From Pseudomonas kribbensis (GTDB taxonomy: Bacteria; Pseudomonadota; Gammaproteobacteria; Pseudomonadales; Pseudomonadaceae): a stretch of DNA of 64,000 nt. The stretch covers positions 1,798,001 to 1,862,000 of the forward strand of contig NZ_CP029608.1 of assembly GCF_003352185.1 (NCBI RefSeq), in the 5' to 3' direction. A program made the position numbers and the translations under genes. The notes under the pieces were generated by a model that was not told where the DNA came from, did not search any database, and saw only the letters and a list, made by a program, of their open reading frames with translations. Below, in pieces: positions 27,500 to 35,601 of this stretch (position 1 is its first letter; every line of letters begins with the position of its first letter).

Positions 27500-28873
27500 A
27501 TGCCTGCAACCCCTAACATTCTTATTCAGACTGCCGCCCAGGCCAAGGCGCAAGCCGCCTCTGCCAAACCGTCAGTGGTGGCCGCAGGCCCCGGGGACAA
27601 GGCTTCGAGCTTCGCTCAGGTGTTTGCCGATCAGGGGCAGAACAAGCCTGCCGTCACGGTCGACAACTCGGTAAAACCCGCACGCGACAAAGTCGCCGAC
27701 AACAGTGGCAAGAAAGACGCCGGCAAGGATCAGTCTGCCGCTCCGGACGCGACCGTTGCCGATAGCGGCAAAGCCTTGCCCGCCGATAAAACGTCATCGA
27801 CAGCTGCGGACGACAAGGTCGCCAGCGACGATACCTCCGATACGCCGACCACGCCGGTCGCCGACACCACCCCGGTTGTGGATCCGACGCTGGACCCGGC
27901 GCTGATGCAGGTCGTGCAGCCGGTCGTCACGCCGCCAGTTGTTGCTGCGCCGGTCGTTGAAACACCTCCGGTGAAAACAGAGGCCCAGGCGCCGGCGGTG
28001 GCGGCATTGCCGGCTGCTGCCACGGCAGCGCCTGCCGCCGACAGTGATTTCGATCCCGAGGCCGATCCACTCGATTCGATGCCGGCCTTGCGTATGGCGA
28101 TGGAGCAGAGCGGTCACATTTCCGCTTCCAGCCAGTCGCAACCCAAGACGACCCCTGCCCAGACCCAGGCTGACGGCGAACTGACCTCGGCTCAGACCTT
28201 CGCCGCCGGCATGGCCAGCATGCTGGATGTGCAGGCCGACAAGGACAGCACCAGTCAGGGCGGCGAAAAGGCCTTCAGTGGTCTGATCGACGATGGTCTG
28301 AAAGACCTGAAATCCGCCACCAGCGATACCCGCGTCGATGATTTCGCCAACCGTCTGGCGGCACTGACTCAGGCCGCCACACCGAAAACCGCCAACGCGG
28401 TGCCGGTGAACCAGCCGATTGCCATGCATCAGAACGGCTGGACTGAAGAAGTGGTCAACCGCGTCATGTACCTGTCGAGCAACAACCTGAAGTCTGCCGA
28501 TATCCAGTTGCAACCGGCTGAACTGGGTCGCCTGGATATCCGGGTGAACATGGTGCCGGACCAGCAGACCCAAGTGACTTTCATGAGTGCTCACCCGAGC
28601 GTTCGCGAAGCGCTCGACGGCCAGATGCATCGCCTGCGTGACATGTTCACCCAGCAGGGCATGGGGCAGGTCGATGTCAACGTTTCCGACCAGAACCGTG
28701 GCTGGCAAGGGCAGGGTCAGGAGCAGGCCCAGCAGGGCCAGGCGGGGCGCACCAGCGCCGCCGGCGGTCGCCTGGACTCTTCGGAAGAAGAGCTGACATC
28801 TGCGGCCGTGGCTGAAGCGGCTGCCGCTACAACTCACGTGATCGGCTCCAGCGCCGTCGACTATTACGCCTGA
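27500..28873 (+). CDS. fliK: Flagellar hook-length control protein FliK
   Basis: Secreted molecular ruler that switches export from hook to filament substrates through FlhB. The 457-residue protein has a long low-complexity N-terminal region (Ala, Pro, Asp, Lys and Thr, about residues 1-290) and a folded C-terminal domain. The latter includes WTEEVVNRVMYLSSNN, the FliK signature IQLQPAELGRLDIRVNMV, then FMSAHPSVREALDGQMHRLRDM. A glutamine-rich tail follows. ATG 27500 is preceded by GGAGACC. A second FliK-like gene lies at 52377-53951. Confidence 0.94.
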   Translation: MPATPNILIQTAAQAKAQAASAKPSVVAAGPGDKASSFAQVFADQGQNKPAVTVDNSVKPARDKVADNSGKKDAGKDQSAAPDATVADSGKALPADKTSSTAADDKVASDDTSDTPTTPVADTTPVVDPTLDPALMQVVQPVVTPPVVAAPVVETPPVKTEAQAPAVAALPAAATAAPAADSDFDPEADPLDSMPALRMAMEQSGHISASSQSQPKTTPAQTQADGELTSAQTFAAGMASMLDVQADKDSTSQGGEKAFSGLIDDGLKDLKSATSDTRVDDFANRLAALTQAATPKTANAVPVNQPIAMHQNGWTEEVVNRVMYLSSNNLKSADIQLQPAELGRLDIRVNMVPDQQTQVTFMSAHPSVREALDGQMHRLRDMFTQQGMGQVDVNVSDQNRGWQGQGQEQAQQGQAGRTSAAGGRLDSSEEELTSAAVAEAAAATTHVIGSSAVDYYA

Positions 28874-28890
28874 TTCGGCATTGAAAAAAC

Positions 28891-28980
28891 TGTGGGAGCC
28901 AGCCTGCTGGCGATGGGGTCCTGATGGTCAACATAGATGTTGACTGCCAGGTCGCTATCGCCAGCAGGCTGGCTCCCACA
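28891..28980. repeat. REP-type inverted repeat between fliK and fliL
   Basis: The 24-base arm that starts TGTGGGAGCCAGCCTGCTGG (28891-28914) has an exact inverted copy at 28957-28980, with a smaller inverted repeat (GTCAACAT/ATGTTGAC) between them. The core is the well-known pseudomonad REP sequence of the fluorescens group. The structure could stop transcripts coming from fliK or stabilise mRNA ends. Confidence 0.9.
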
Positions 28981-29019
28981 TTGTTTTGCTGTGCGCCCGA
29001 TCCCTCCCTCCGACACTTC

Positions 29020-29035
29020 TGGCATAACACTTGCT
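29020..29035 (+). promoter_or_regulatory. Sigma-54 promoter of the fliL operon
   Basis: TGGCATAACACTTGCT: GG 29021 and GC 29033 with exact 10-base spacing. The GC is 53 bases before the fliL ATG, the same distance as at fliK. Confidence 0.85.
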
Positions 29036-29085
29036 CTTGCCTTGCCGTGCGACTGTGAAAACCCGATTAGTGACGGATTATTGGC

Positions 29086-29589
29086 ATGGCGAAGAGCGAA
29101 GCAGCAGCAGTAAAAGACCCCGCAACCAAAGGCAAACTCAAGATGATCATCGCGATCGTGCTCGGGTTGCTGCTGGCCATCGGCGCGTCTGTGGGGGCGA
29201 CGTGGTTCTTCATGCACAGCGCCCAGAGCAAACCTGCGGCTGCCGTGGAAACCGCTCCGGTCGGCAAGCAGCCGGCGATTTTCGAGCCGATGGCGCCGGC
29301 CTTCGTGGCCAACTACAACCAGAACGGCCGTCAGCGCTACATGCAGGTGAGCATCACCATGCTGGCGCGCAACCAGGCTGATCTGGACGCGCTCAAAGTG
29401 CACATGCCGGTGATCCGCAACAACCTGGTGATGCTCTTCTCCGGTCAGGACTTCGCCACTTTGGCGACCCCGGTCGGTCAGGAGATGTTGCGCCAGAAGG
29501 CCACGGCCAGCGTCCAGGAAGTGGCGCAGAAAGAGCTGGGCAAAGTGGTGATCGAACAGTTGCTTTTCACTAATTTCGTACTGCAGTAG
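29086..29589 (+). CDS. fliL: Flagellar basal body-associated protein FliL
   Basis: Inner-membrane protein that surrounds and supports the stator units. The 167-residue protein has a short cytoplasmic N-terminus, one membrane helix (about residues 18-42, MIIAIVLGLLLAIGASVGAT and following), then the periplasmic stomatin-like domain. The latter shows FEPMAPAFVANYNQNGRQRYM and ends with the conserved VVIEQLLFTNFVLQ. Length is normal. It heads the fliLMNOPQR-flhB operon and lies 9 bases before fliM. Confidence 0.96.
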   Translation: MAKSEAAAVKDPATKGKLKMIIAIVLGLLLAIGASVGATWFFMHSAQSKPAAAVETAPVGKQPAIFEPMAPAFVANYNQNGRQRYMQVSITMLARNQADLDALKVHMPVIRNNLVMLFSGQDFATLATPVGQEMLRQKATASVQEVAQKELGKVVIEQLLFTNFVLQ

Positions 29590-29598
29590 GAACACGAC

Positions 29599-30567
29599 AT
29601 GGCCGTGCAGGATCTGCTGTCCCAGGATGAAATCGACGCGCTGTTGCATGGCGTCGACGATGGTCTGGTACAGACCGATAACGCTGCCGAACCCGGCAGT
29701 GTCAAAAGCTACGACCTGACCAGCCAGGATCGCATCGTCCGTGGACGCATGCCGACTCTGGAGATGATCAACGAGCGTTTTGCCCGCTACACCCGCATCA
29801 GCATGTTCAACATGCTGCGCCGCTCGGCGGACGTTGCCGTCGGTGGCGTGCAGGTGATGAAGTTCGGCGAATACGTGCACTCGCTGTACGTACCGACCAG
29901 TCTCAACCTGGTCAAGATCAAACCCCTGCGCGGCACCGCGCTGTTCATCCTCGACGCCAAACTGGTGTTCAAACTGGTGGACAACTTCTTCGGCGGCGAC
30001 GGCCGTCACGCGAAGATCGAAGGGCGTGAATTCACCCCGACCGAATTGCGCGTGGTGCGCATGGTGCTGGAACAGGCGTTCGTCGACCTGAAAGAAGCCT
30101 GGCAGGCGATCATGGAAGTCAACTTCGAGTACATCAACTCGGAAGTGAACCCGGCCATGGCCAACATCGTCGGCCCGAGCGAAGCGATCGTGGTCTCCAC
30201 GTTCCACATCGAACTCGACGGCGGTGGCGGCGACCTGCACGTGACCATGCCGTACTCGATGATCGAGCCGGTGCGCGAAATGCTCGACGCCGGCTTCCAG
30301 TCGGACCTCGACGACCAGGACGAGCGCTGGGTCAACGCCCTGCGCCAGGACGTGCTGGATGTCGACGTGCCGATCGGCGCCACCGTGGCTCGCCGCCAGT
30401 TGAAACTGCGCGACATCCTGCACATGCAGCCGGGTGACGTGATCCCGGTCGAGATGCCGGAAGACATGATCATGCGCGCCAACGGCGTGCCGGCCTTCAA
30501 GGTCAAGATGGGCTCGCACAAAGGCAACCTCGCGTTGCAGGTCATCGAGCCGATCGAGCGCCGCTGA
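29599..30567 (+). CDS. fliM: Flagellar motor switch protein FliM
   Basis: C-ring switch protein. The 322-residue protein starts with the CheY-P binding peptide LLSQDEIDALLHGV (residues 5-18). The CheC-like middle domain follows (YDLTSQDRIVRGRMPTLEM, MFNMLRRSADVAVGG), and the FliN-like C-terminal SpoA domain is at about 255-320 (VDVPIGATVARRQLKLRDIL, MQPGDVIPVEMPED). All parts are intact. It is followed after 53 bases by fliN. Confidence 0.98.
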   Translation: MAVQDLLSQDEIDALLHGVDDGLVQTDNAAEPGSVKSYDLTSQDRIVRGRMPTLEMINERFARYTRISMFNMLRRSADVAVGGVQVMKFGEYVHSLYVPTSLNLVKIKPLRGTALFILDAKLVFKLVDNFFGGDGRHAKIEGREFTPTELRVVRMVLEQAFVDLKEAWQAIMEVNFEYINSEVNPAMANIVGPSEAIVVSTFHIELDGGGGDLHVTMPYSMIEPVREMLDAGFQSDLDDQDERWVNALRQDVLDVDVPIGATVARRQLKLRDILHMQPGDVIPVEMPEDMIMRANGVPAFKVKMGSHKGNLALQVIEPIERR

Positions 30568-30620
30568 AGCGGCGCAACACCCCTTACGCCTTTAACTGAA
30601 TTGTTGCCCGCCGAGGACAA

Positions 30621-31082
30621 ATGATGAACGACGAAATGAACGCCCAGGACGATCAGGCACTGGCCGACGAGTGGGCTGCCGCCCTGGAAGAAACCGGTGA
30701 AGCCGGGCAGGCCGACATCGACGCGCTGCTGGCCGCCGACGCTGGCGTTTCGAGCTCCAACCGTCTGCCGATGGAAGAGTTCGGCAGCGTGCCGAAGAGC
30801 AACGATCCGGTCAGCCTGGACGGTCCGAACCTGGACGTGATTCTCGACATCCCGGTGTCGATCTCGATGGAAGTGGGCAGCACCGACATCAACATCCGCA
30901 ACCTGCTGCAACTCAACCAGGGTTCGGTGATCGAGCTCGATCGTCTGGCCGGTGAGCCGCTGGACGTGCTGGTCAACGGCACCCTCATCGCCCACGGCGA
31001 AGTGGTCGTGGTCAACGAAAAGTTCGGCATCCGCCTGACTGACGTGATCAGCCCAAGCGAACGCATCAAGAAGCTGCGCTGA
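30621..31082 (+). CDS. fliN: Flagellar motor switch protein FliN
   Basis: C-ring component and docking site for FliH. The 153-residue protein has an acidic, flexible N-terminal half (DDQALADEWAAALEETGEAG) and a C-terminal SpoA domain (LDIPVSISMEVGSTDINIRN, LNQGSVIELDRLAGEPLDVL, VVVNEKFGIRLTDVISPSER). The extended N-terminus is usual in Pseudomonas. Two adjacent ATGs (30621, 30624) follow GAGGACAA; either may be used. The fliO GTG follows the stop without a gap. Confidence 0.97.
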   Translation: MMNDEMNAQDDQALADEWAAALEETGEAGQADIDALLAADAGVSSSNRLPMEEFGSVPKSNDPVSLDGPNLDVILDIPVSISMEVGSTDINIRNLLQLNQGSVIELDRLAGEPLDVLVNGTLIAHGEVVVVNEKFGIRLTDVISPSERIKKLR

Positions 31083-31562
31083 GTGAAAAAGGTTCTGGGT
31101 TCCTTGCTGGCCGCGGTGCTGGCGCTGCCATTGACGGTCATGGCCGCCGAGCCTGCGGCCGCGACGGCTGCTGCGGCGTCTCCTGCGGCGCCCGCGATTG
31201 CTCCGGCGGTCAGCAGCGGTGTCGCCGGGCAATTGACGCAACTGGTGTTCGGCCTGCTGCTGGTGCTCGGGTTGATCTTCTTCCTCGCCTGGCTGCTGCG
31301 CCGGGTGCAGAACGCAGGGCCGGCGGGCAAGGGGCAGGTGATCGAACTGATCGGTTCCCGGGCGCTCGGTCCGCGTGACCGTTTGATGCTGGTTCAGGTC
31401 GGTAACGAGCAGATCCTGCTGGGCCTGAGCCCCGGCACCATCACCGCACTGCACGTACTCAAGGAGCCGGTGGACGTCCCGGCCACCTCCGAAAAAGCGA
31501 CTCCGGAATTTGCCCAGCATCTGTTGAAGATCCTCGGCAAGGATCAGAAGGATAAGAAGTAA
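31083..31562 (+). CDS. fliO: Flagellar biosynthetic protein FliO
   Basis: Assembly factor for the FliP ring of the export gate. The 159-residue protein has an N-terminal signal-like helix ([20 protein letters not shown]), an Ala/Pro-rich periplasmic stretch, one membrane helix (about residues 54-77, [20 protein letters not shown]) and a cytoplasmic domain ([32 protein letters not shown]). The start is GTG 31083, directly after the fliN stop; its stop overlaps the fliP ATG by one base. Confidence 0.94.
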   Translation: MKKVLGSLLAAVLALPLTVMAAEPAAATAAAASPAAPAIAPAVSSGVAGQLTQLVFGLLLVLGLIFFLAWLLRRVQNAGPAGKGQVIELIGSRALGPRDRLMLVQVGNEQILLGLSPGTITALHVLKEPVDVPATSEKATPEFAQHLLKILGKDQKDKK

Positions 31563-32320
31563 TGGGTGCGTTGCGCATCGTCTTGACCCTGGCCCTGATG
31601 TTGGCCGCGCCACTGGCGTTCGCCGCCGATCCGTTGTCGATCCCGGCGGTCACCCTGGGCACCAACGCCAACGGGGCGCAGGAGTATTCGGTCAGCCTGC
31701 AGATCCTGCTGATCATGACGGCGCTGAGCTTCATCCCGGCCGCCGTCATCCTGATGACCAGCTTCACCCGGATCATCATCGTCTTCTCGATCCTGCGTCA
31801 GGCCCTCGGCCTGCAACAGACGCCGTCGAACCAGATCCTCACCGGCATGGCGCTGTTCCTGACCCTGTTCATCATGGCGCCGGTGTTCGACCGGGTGAAC
31901 AACGATGCGCTGCAACCGTACCTGGCGGAGAAACTCACCGCCCAGCAAGCGGTGGAAAAGGCTCAGGTGCCGATCAAGGACTTCATGCTCGCGCAGACCC
32001 GCTCCAGCGATCTTGAGCTGTTCATGCGTCTGTCCAAGCGCACCGACATCGCGACGCCGGATCAGGCGCCGCTGACCATTCTGGTGCCGGCCTTCGTCAC
32101 GTCCGAGCTGAAAACCGCGTTCCAGATCGGCTTCATGATCTTCATCCCGTTCCTGATCATCGACCTGGTCGTGGCCAGTGTGCTGATGGCGATGGGTATG
32201 ATGATGCTGTCGCCGCTGATCATTTCCCTGCCGTTCAAGATCATGCTGTTCGTGCTGGTTGACGGATGGGCGCTGATCATCGGCACCCTGGCCAGCAGTT
32301 TCGGAGGTGTTTCGCCATGA
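31562..32320 (+). CDS. fliP: Flagellar export gate protein FliP
   Basis: Core of the export channel (five FliP per gate). The 252-residue protein begins with a cleavable signal sequence ending near AFAADPLS and has four membrane segments. The family signatures are [26 protein letters not shown] and [21 protein letters not shown], each seen in part of this run. The start overlaps the fliO stop, and the end overlaps the fliQ start by 4 bases (ATGA). Confidence 0.98.
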   Translation: MGALRIVLTLALMLAAPLAFAADPLSIPAVTLGTNANGAQEYSVSLQILLIMTALSFIPAAVILMTSFTRIIIVFSILRQALGLQQTPSNQILTGMALFLTLFIMAPVFDRVNNDALQPYLAEKLTAQQAVEKAQVPIKDFMLAQTRSSDLELFMRLSKRTDIATPDQAPLTILVPAFVTSELKTAFQIGFMIFIPFLIIDLVVASVLMAMGMMMLSPLIISLPFKIMLFVLVDGWALIIGTLASSFGGVSP

Positions 32321-32586
32321 CCCCAGAAGTAGCGGTCGACATCTTTCGCGAAGCCCTGTGGCTGACCACGATGATGGTCGCGATCCTGGTGGTCCCGAGT
32401 CTGCTGGTGGGCCTGCTGGTGTCGATGTTCCAGGCGGCGACGCAGATCAACGAACAGACCCTGAGCTTTCTGCCGCGACTGCTGGTGATGCTGGTGACAC
32501 TGATCGTCGGCGGTCCGTGGATCATCCAGACCTTCATGGAATACATCATCCAGCTGTACAAAAACATTCCGCTGGTCATCGGCTAG
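32317..32586 (+). CDS. fliQ: Flagellar export gate protein FliQ
   Basis: Small gate subunit of 89 residues with two membrane helices. It starts [20 protein letters not shown] and has the conserved [20 protein letters not shown] turn. The ATG at 32317 follows GGAGGTGTTTCGCC and overlaps the fliP stop; a longer upstream reading of the frame would run inside fliP. The gap to fliR is 3 bases. Confidence 0.97.
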   Translation: MTPEVAVDIFREALWLTTMMVAILVVPSLLVGLLVSMFQAATQINEQTLSFLPRLLVMLVTLIVGGPWIIQTFMEYIIQLYKNIPLVIG

Positions 32587-32589
32587 GCC

Positions 32590-33375
32590 ATGCAGTCGCT
32601 GCTTCAGTTGACCGACACCCAGATCAGTACCTGGGTGGCGACGTTCATGCTGCCGCTGTTTCGCATCGGCTCGATGCTGATGGTGATGCCGGTCTTCGGC
32701 ACCACGCTGGTTCCCAAGCGCATCCGCCTGTACCTCGCACTGGCGATCACCGTGGTGATCTCGCCCAACCTGCCGCCCATGCCGGCGGTCAGTCCGCTCG
32801 ATCTCAGCGGCTTGTTGTTGATCGCCGAACAGATCCTGGTCGGTGCCGTGCTGGGCTTCTCTTTGCAGCTGTTCTTCCAGGCGTTCGTGATCGCGGGGCA
32901 GATCGTTGCGATTCAGATGGGCATGGGCTTCGCCTCGATGATCGACCCCACCAACGGCGTGTCGGTGGCGGTGATCGGGCAGTTCTTCACCATGCTGGTG
33001 ACGTTGCTGTTCCTCGGCATGAACGGTCACCTCGTGGTCTTCGAGGTGCTGACTGAAAGTTTCACCACGCTGCCGGTCGGCGCGGGCCTGATGACCGCGC
33101 ATTACTGGGAGCTGGCCGGCAAGCTCGGCTGGGTGCTGGGCGCGGCATTGATGCTGGTGTTGCCGGCGGTGACCGCGTTGCTGGTGGTCAACATTGCATT
33201 CGGCGTGATGACCCGGGCGGCGCCGCAACTGAACATCTTCTCCATCGGTTTCCCGCTGACTCTCGTGCTCGGCCTGTTCATTGTCTGGGTCGGTCTGGCG
33301 GACATTCTCAACCAGTATCAGCCGCTGGCCGTCGAAGCCTTGCAGCTGCTACGCGAACTGGCACAGGCGCGCTGA
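32590..33375 (+). CDS. fliR: Flagellar export gate protein FliR
   Basis: Gate subunit that closes the FliP5-FliR1 ring. The 261-residue protein is very hydrophobic, with about six membrane helices. Signatures include FMLPLFRIGSMLMVMPVFGT, GFSLQLFFQAFVIAGQIVAI and MGMGFASMIDPTNGVSV. It follows fliQ by 3 bases and precedes flhB by 3 bases, so translation is probably coupled. Confidence 0.97.
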   Translation: MQSLLQLTDTQISTWVATFMLPLFRIGSMLMVMPVFGTTLVPKRIRLYLALAITVVISPNLPPMPAVSPLDLSGLLLIAEQILVGAVLGFSLQLFFQAFVIAGQIVAIQMGMGFASMIDPTNGVSVAVIGQFFTMLVTLLFLGMNGHLVVFEVLTESFTTLPVGAGLMTAHYWELAGKLGWVLGAALMLVLPAVTALLVVNIAFGVMTRAAPQLNIFSIGFPLTLVLGLFIVWVGLADILNQYQPLAVEALQLLRELAQAR

Positions 33376-33378
33376 GTC

Positions 33379-34518
33379 ATGGCAGAGAGCGAGAGCGGTC
33401 AGGACAAGACAGAAGACCCCACGGAGAAGCGCAAAAAGGACTCCCGGGAAAAGGGTGAGATTGCGCGCTCCAAGGAACTCAACACTCTGGCGATCATGCT
33501 TGCCGGTTCCGGCGCGCTGCTGGTGTTCGGCGGCATGCTCGCGCAGGACCTGATGGAGCTGATGCGCATGAACTTCACGCTGTCGCGGGAAGTGATCATG
33601 GATCAGGGCGCCATGGGCAAGTTCCTGATGAACTCCGGGCTGATTGCGCTGGTGGCGATCCAGCCGATCATGATCACCTTGCTGCTGGCGGCGTTTCTCG
33701 GGCCGATCGCCCTCGGTGGCTGGCTGTTCGCTGCCGGCTCCCTGGCGCCCAAGTTCAGCCGGATGAATCCCGCCTCCGGCCTCAAGCGCATGTTCTCCGC
33801 GAAGTCGGTGATCGAACTGCTCAAGGCGCTGGCCAAATTCCTGATCATTCTGGCCGTGGCGCTGGTGGTGCTGTCCGGGGATGTCGACGACCTGCTGCGC
33901 ATTGCCCATGAACCGATGGACCGGGCCATCATTCACAGCCTGCAAGTGGTGGGCTGGAGCACCCTGTGGATGGCCTGCGGTCTGATCATCATCGCGGCCG
34001 TCGATGTGCCCGTTCAGATCTGGGAAAGCATCAAAAAGCTCAAGATGACCAAGCAGGAAGTGCGCGACGAGCACAAGGACCAGGAAGGCCGGCCGGAGGT
34101 CAAGCAGCGGATCCGTCAGGTGCAGCGCGAGATGTCGCAGCGGCGGATGATGGCGGCGATCCCGGATGCCGACGTGGTTATCACCAACCCGACCCACTAC
34201 GCCGTGGCGCTCAAGTACGACTCGGAGAAGGGCGGGGCGCCGGTGCTGCTGGCCAAGGGCAGCGATTTCCTGGCGCTGAAGATCCGCGAAATCGCCGTGG
34301 CCAACGAAGTCATGCTGCTCGAATCGCCGGCCCTGGCGCGTTCGATCTACTACTCCACCGAGCTGGAAGAAGAAATTCCCGGCGGCCTGTACCTGGCGGT
34401 CGCTCAGGTACTGGCCTACGTCTACCAGATCCGCCAGCACCGCGCGGGCAAGGGCAAGTTCCCGGAACCGCTCAAGGATGACCTGCCGATTCCGCCGGAT
34501 CTGCGGCGCGATTCCTGA
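33379..34518 (+). CDS. flhB: Flagellar export substrate-specificity protein FlhB
   Basis: Export gate protein whose self-cleavage allows the switch from hook to filament export. The 379-residue protein starts with a charged GQDKTEDPTEKRKKDSREKG segment, has four membrane helices (about residues 30-210) and a cytoplasmic domain with the intact autocleavage motif NPTH in VVITNPTHYAVALKY. The conserved GGAPVLLAKG and IPGGLYLAVAQVLAYVY follow. It ends the fliL-flhB operon and is followed by a terminator, so unlike in many bacteria flhA is not directly downstream. Confidence 0.98.
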   Translation: MAESESGQDKTEDPTEKRKKDSREKGEIARSKELNTLAIMLAGSGALLVFGGMLAQDLMELMRMNFTLSREVIMDQGAMGKFLMNSGLIALVAIQPIMITLLLAAFLGPIALGGWLFAAGSLAPKFSRMNPASGLKRMFSAKSVIELLKALAKFLIILAVALVVLSGDVDDLLRIAHEPMDRAIIHSLQVVGWSTLWMACGLIIIAAVDVPVQIWESIKKLKMTKQEVRDEHKDQEGRPEVKQRIRQVQREMSQRRMMAAIPDADVVITNPTHYAVALKYDSEKGGAPVLLAKGSDFLALKIREIAVANEVMLLESPALARSIYYSTELEEEIPGGLYLAVAQVLAYVYQIRQHRAGKGKFPEPLKDDLPIPPDLRRDS

Positions 34519-34530
34519 CTTTTGGTGATG

Positions 34531-34571
34531 AAAAAAACCGCCATTCGGTTGAGCCCGGAGGCGGTTTTTTT
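34531..34571 (+). terminator. Rho-independent terminator after flhB
   Basis: AAAAAAACCGCC (34531) pairs with GGCGGTTTTTTT (34560-34571). It starts 13 bases after the flhB stop and marks the left edge of the accessory segment. The A-rich arm could also end transcripts of the minus-strand gene at 34626-35000. Confidence 0.9.
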
Positions 34572-34625
34572 ATGCCTGATGACCTGCGTTGGCTTTGAAG
34601 CTGCCGCGACGCATTTCTCAAGCCG

Positions 34626-35000
34626 CTACACAGAGGTCTGCGACGGCGTTAGTTCCAGATTATTCAGTACTCGATTCGCTGCCAGCTCCCCAAGCATGAT
34701 CAGTTGCCCGATACCCGTCAGCGTCCTGCGCTGCGAGGCGGGCATGAGGTGGGCGAAGTCATTGGCGATGGTTCTGGCGGAGGCGAGGGTTTCGCAGAGC
34801 TCGACCAGCAGCTCTTCGTTTTTGAAGTCTGCGGTGACGGCAAACATCCGGCGGGTTCTGCGTGGCGGTGGCGTGGCGCCGGGCGGGCAGAGATAGTGAT
34901 CGAGGGCGCGGTCGGCGGCTTCGTGAAGCTTTCTGGAATCGAGGGATTCGTAGGGCGAGGCGGGGTCGGTTTCGGGTGGATTGGGTGTTGGTTTGATCAT
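34626..35000 (-). CDS. DUF6124/DUF3077-like Pseudomonas-specific protein, function unknown
   Basis: A 124-residue soluble protein. It starts MIKPTPNPPETDPASPYESLD and continues KLHEAADRALDHYL, the opening typical of a large Pseudomonas-only family (DUF6124, related to DUF3077). The C-terminal half is helical (ELCETLASARTIANDFAHLM, GIGQLIMLGELAANRVLNNL). The role is not known; copies are often found in accessory regions. A GGAGCTTCACC ribosome site precedes the ATG. The stop of an upstream leader frame (35179-34997) overlaps this ATG as ATGA, and a strong RNA stem lies in the leader. It is convergent with flhB. Confidence 0.8.
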   Translation of the reverse strand: MIKPTPNPPETDPASPYESLDSRKLHEAADRALDHYLCPPGATPPPRRTRRMFAVTADFKNEELLVELCETLASARTIANDFAHLMPASQRRTLTGIGQLIMLGELAANRVLNNLELTPSQTSV

Positions 35001-35053
35001 GGTGAAGCTCCTATAAAGTGGAGTCGCCCGGAACTGTCGCTAAACAGTAAGGT

Positions 35054-35126
35054 GGCGGCTGTACGCAGGTTAGCGAACCGGTTATAGGCACCCGGCAGAC
35101 CCGAGGGTCTCCCGCATACAGCCACC
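35054..35126 (-). promoter_or_regulatory. Structured leader RNA element upstream of the DUF6124-like gene
   Basis: Read on the minus strand, GGTGGCTGTATGCG (35126-35113) pairs over 14 consecutive positions with TGCGTACAGCCGCC (35067-35054). Three of the pairs are G-U, so the helix is continuous only in the minus-strand RNA. Inside are a hairpin AGACCC/GGGTCT (35110-35097) and a CCGG/CCGG stem. The element begins 54 bases before the DUF6124-like ATG and is in the same orientation. Function is unknown; regulation of the gene downstream is an inference. Confidence 0.55.
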
Positions 35127-35384
35127 ATAGCGGAGTTGCAGACATTGAATCTGCCACAAGGCATGGAGCGCTGGTGCACCTATTTGTGATTCGAGTCGCT
35201 AAACCCGATCGCTGATTCGTCAGCGACCGATCCACAATAGAATCCGACCCCAAGGCGCACAAGCCGGCGGATTCTGGCGTAGCTGTAGGCAATGGCGCAA
35301 GGATTTGTAGCCTGTAAGGCGTGTCTGAAGGTGTCTTTTAAACACCCGAGTTTAAAAGGCACTTTGTGCTGATTTCTCGGGCCT

Positions 35385-35458
35385 CTTCGCGAGCAAGTCG
35401 AATCGTCGCTCCCGCACTTGGAATGCATTTCCCTGTGAGAGCGAGCTTGCTCGCGAAG
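35385..35458. repeat. REP-type inverted repeat
   Basis: CTTCGCGAGCAAG (35385-35397) and its exact inverted copy CTTGCTCGCGAAG (35446-35458), with GTCGCTCCCGC and GTGAGAGCGAG between. The core GAGCTTGCTCGCGAAGG is a common REP motif of fluorescent pseudomonads. Confidence 0.8.
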
Positions 35459-35601
35459 GCGCCTTCCTGTTCAGCAGAAAACTCACGCTCAAGCCCGTCT
35501 GTTCCAGTCATTGGTAAATAAATACGTGCCTTTTTTTCACGCCCTTTTTCCTTTTAACTGAGACCCGCTAATGGGGGGGCTTTTTAGCGATTGGAATCGA
35601 C

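Larger units (their letters stand above)
35001..35601. other. 600-base intergenic accessory segment
   Basis: No convincing gene. From left to right (minus-strand view reversed) it holds the structured leader of the DUF6124-like gene (35054-35126), a hairpin with arms TTTTAAAC/GTTTAAAA (35336-35357), a REP hairpin (35385-35458) and a degenerate terminator-like stem around 35562-35588 (CGCTAA/TTAGCG around a G7 run). Short minus-strand frames (35011-35292, 35180-35428) cover the area but lack good starts and protein-like composition. Base composition is visibly less GC-rich than the flagellar genes. Confidence 0.6.

Noticed and set aside
35180..35428. Minus-strand 82-codon frame upstream of the DUF6124-like gene
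   Set aside because: It covers the REP hairpin, has no plausible start and is probably a chance frame in structured DNA.
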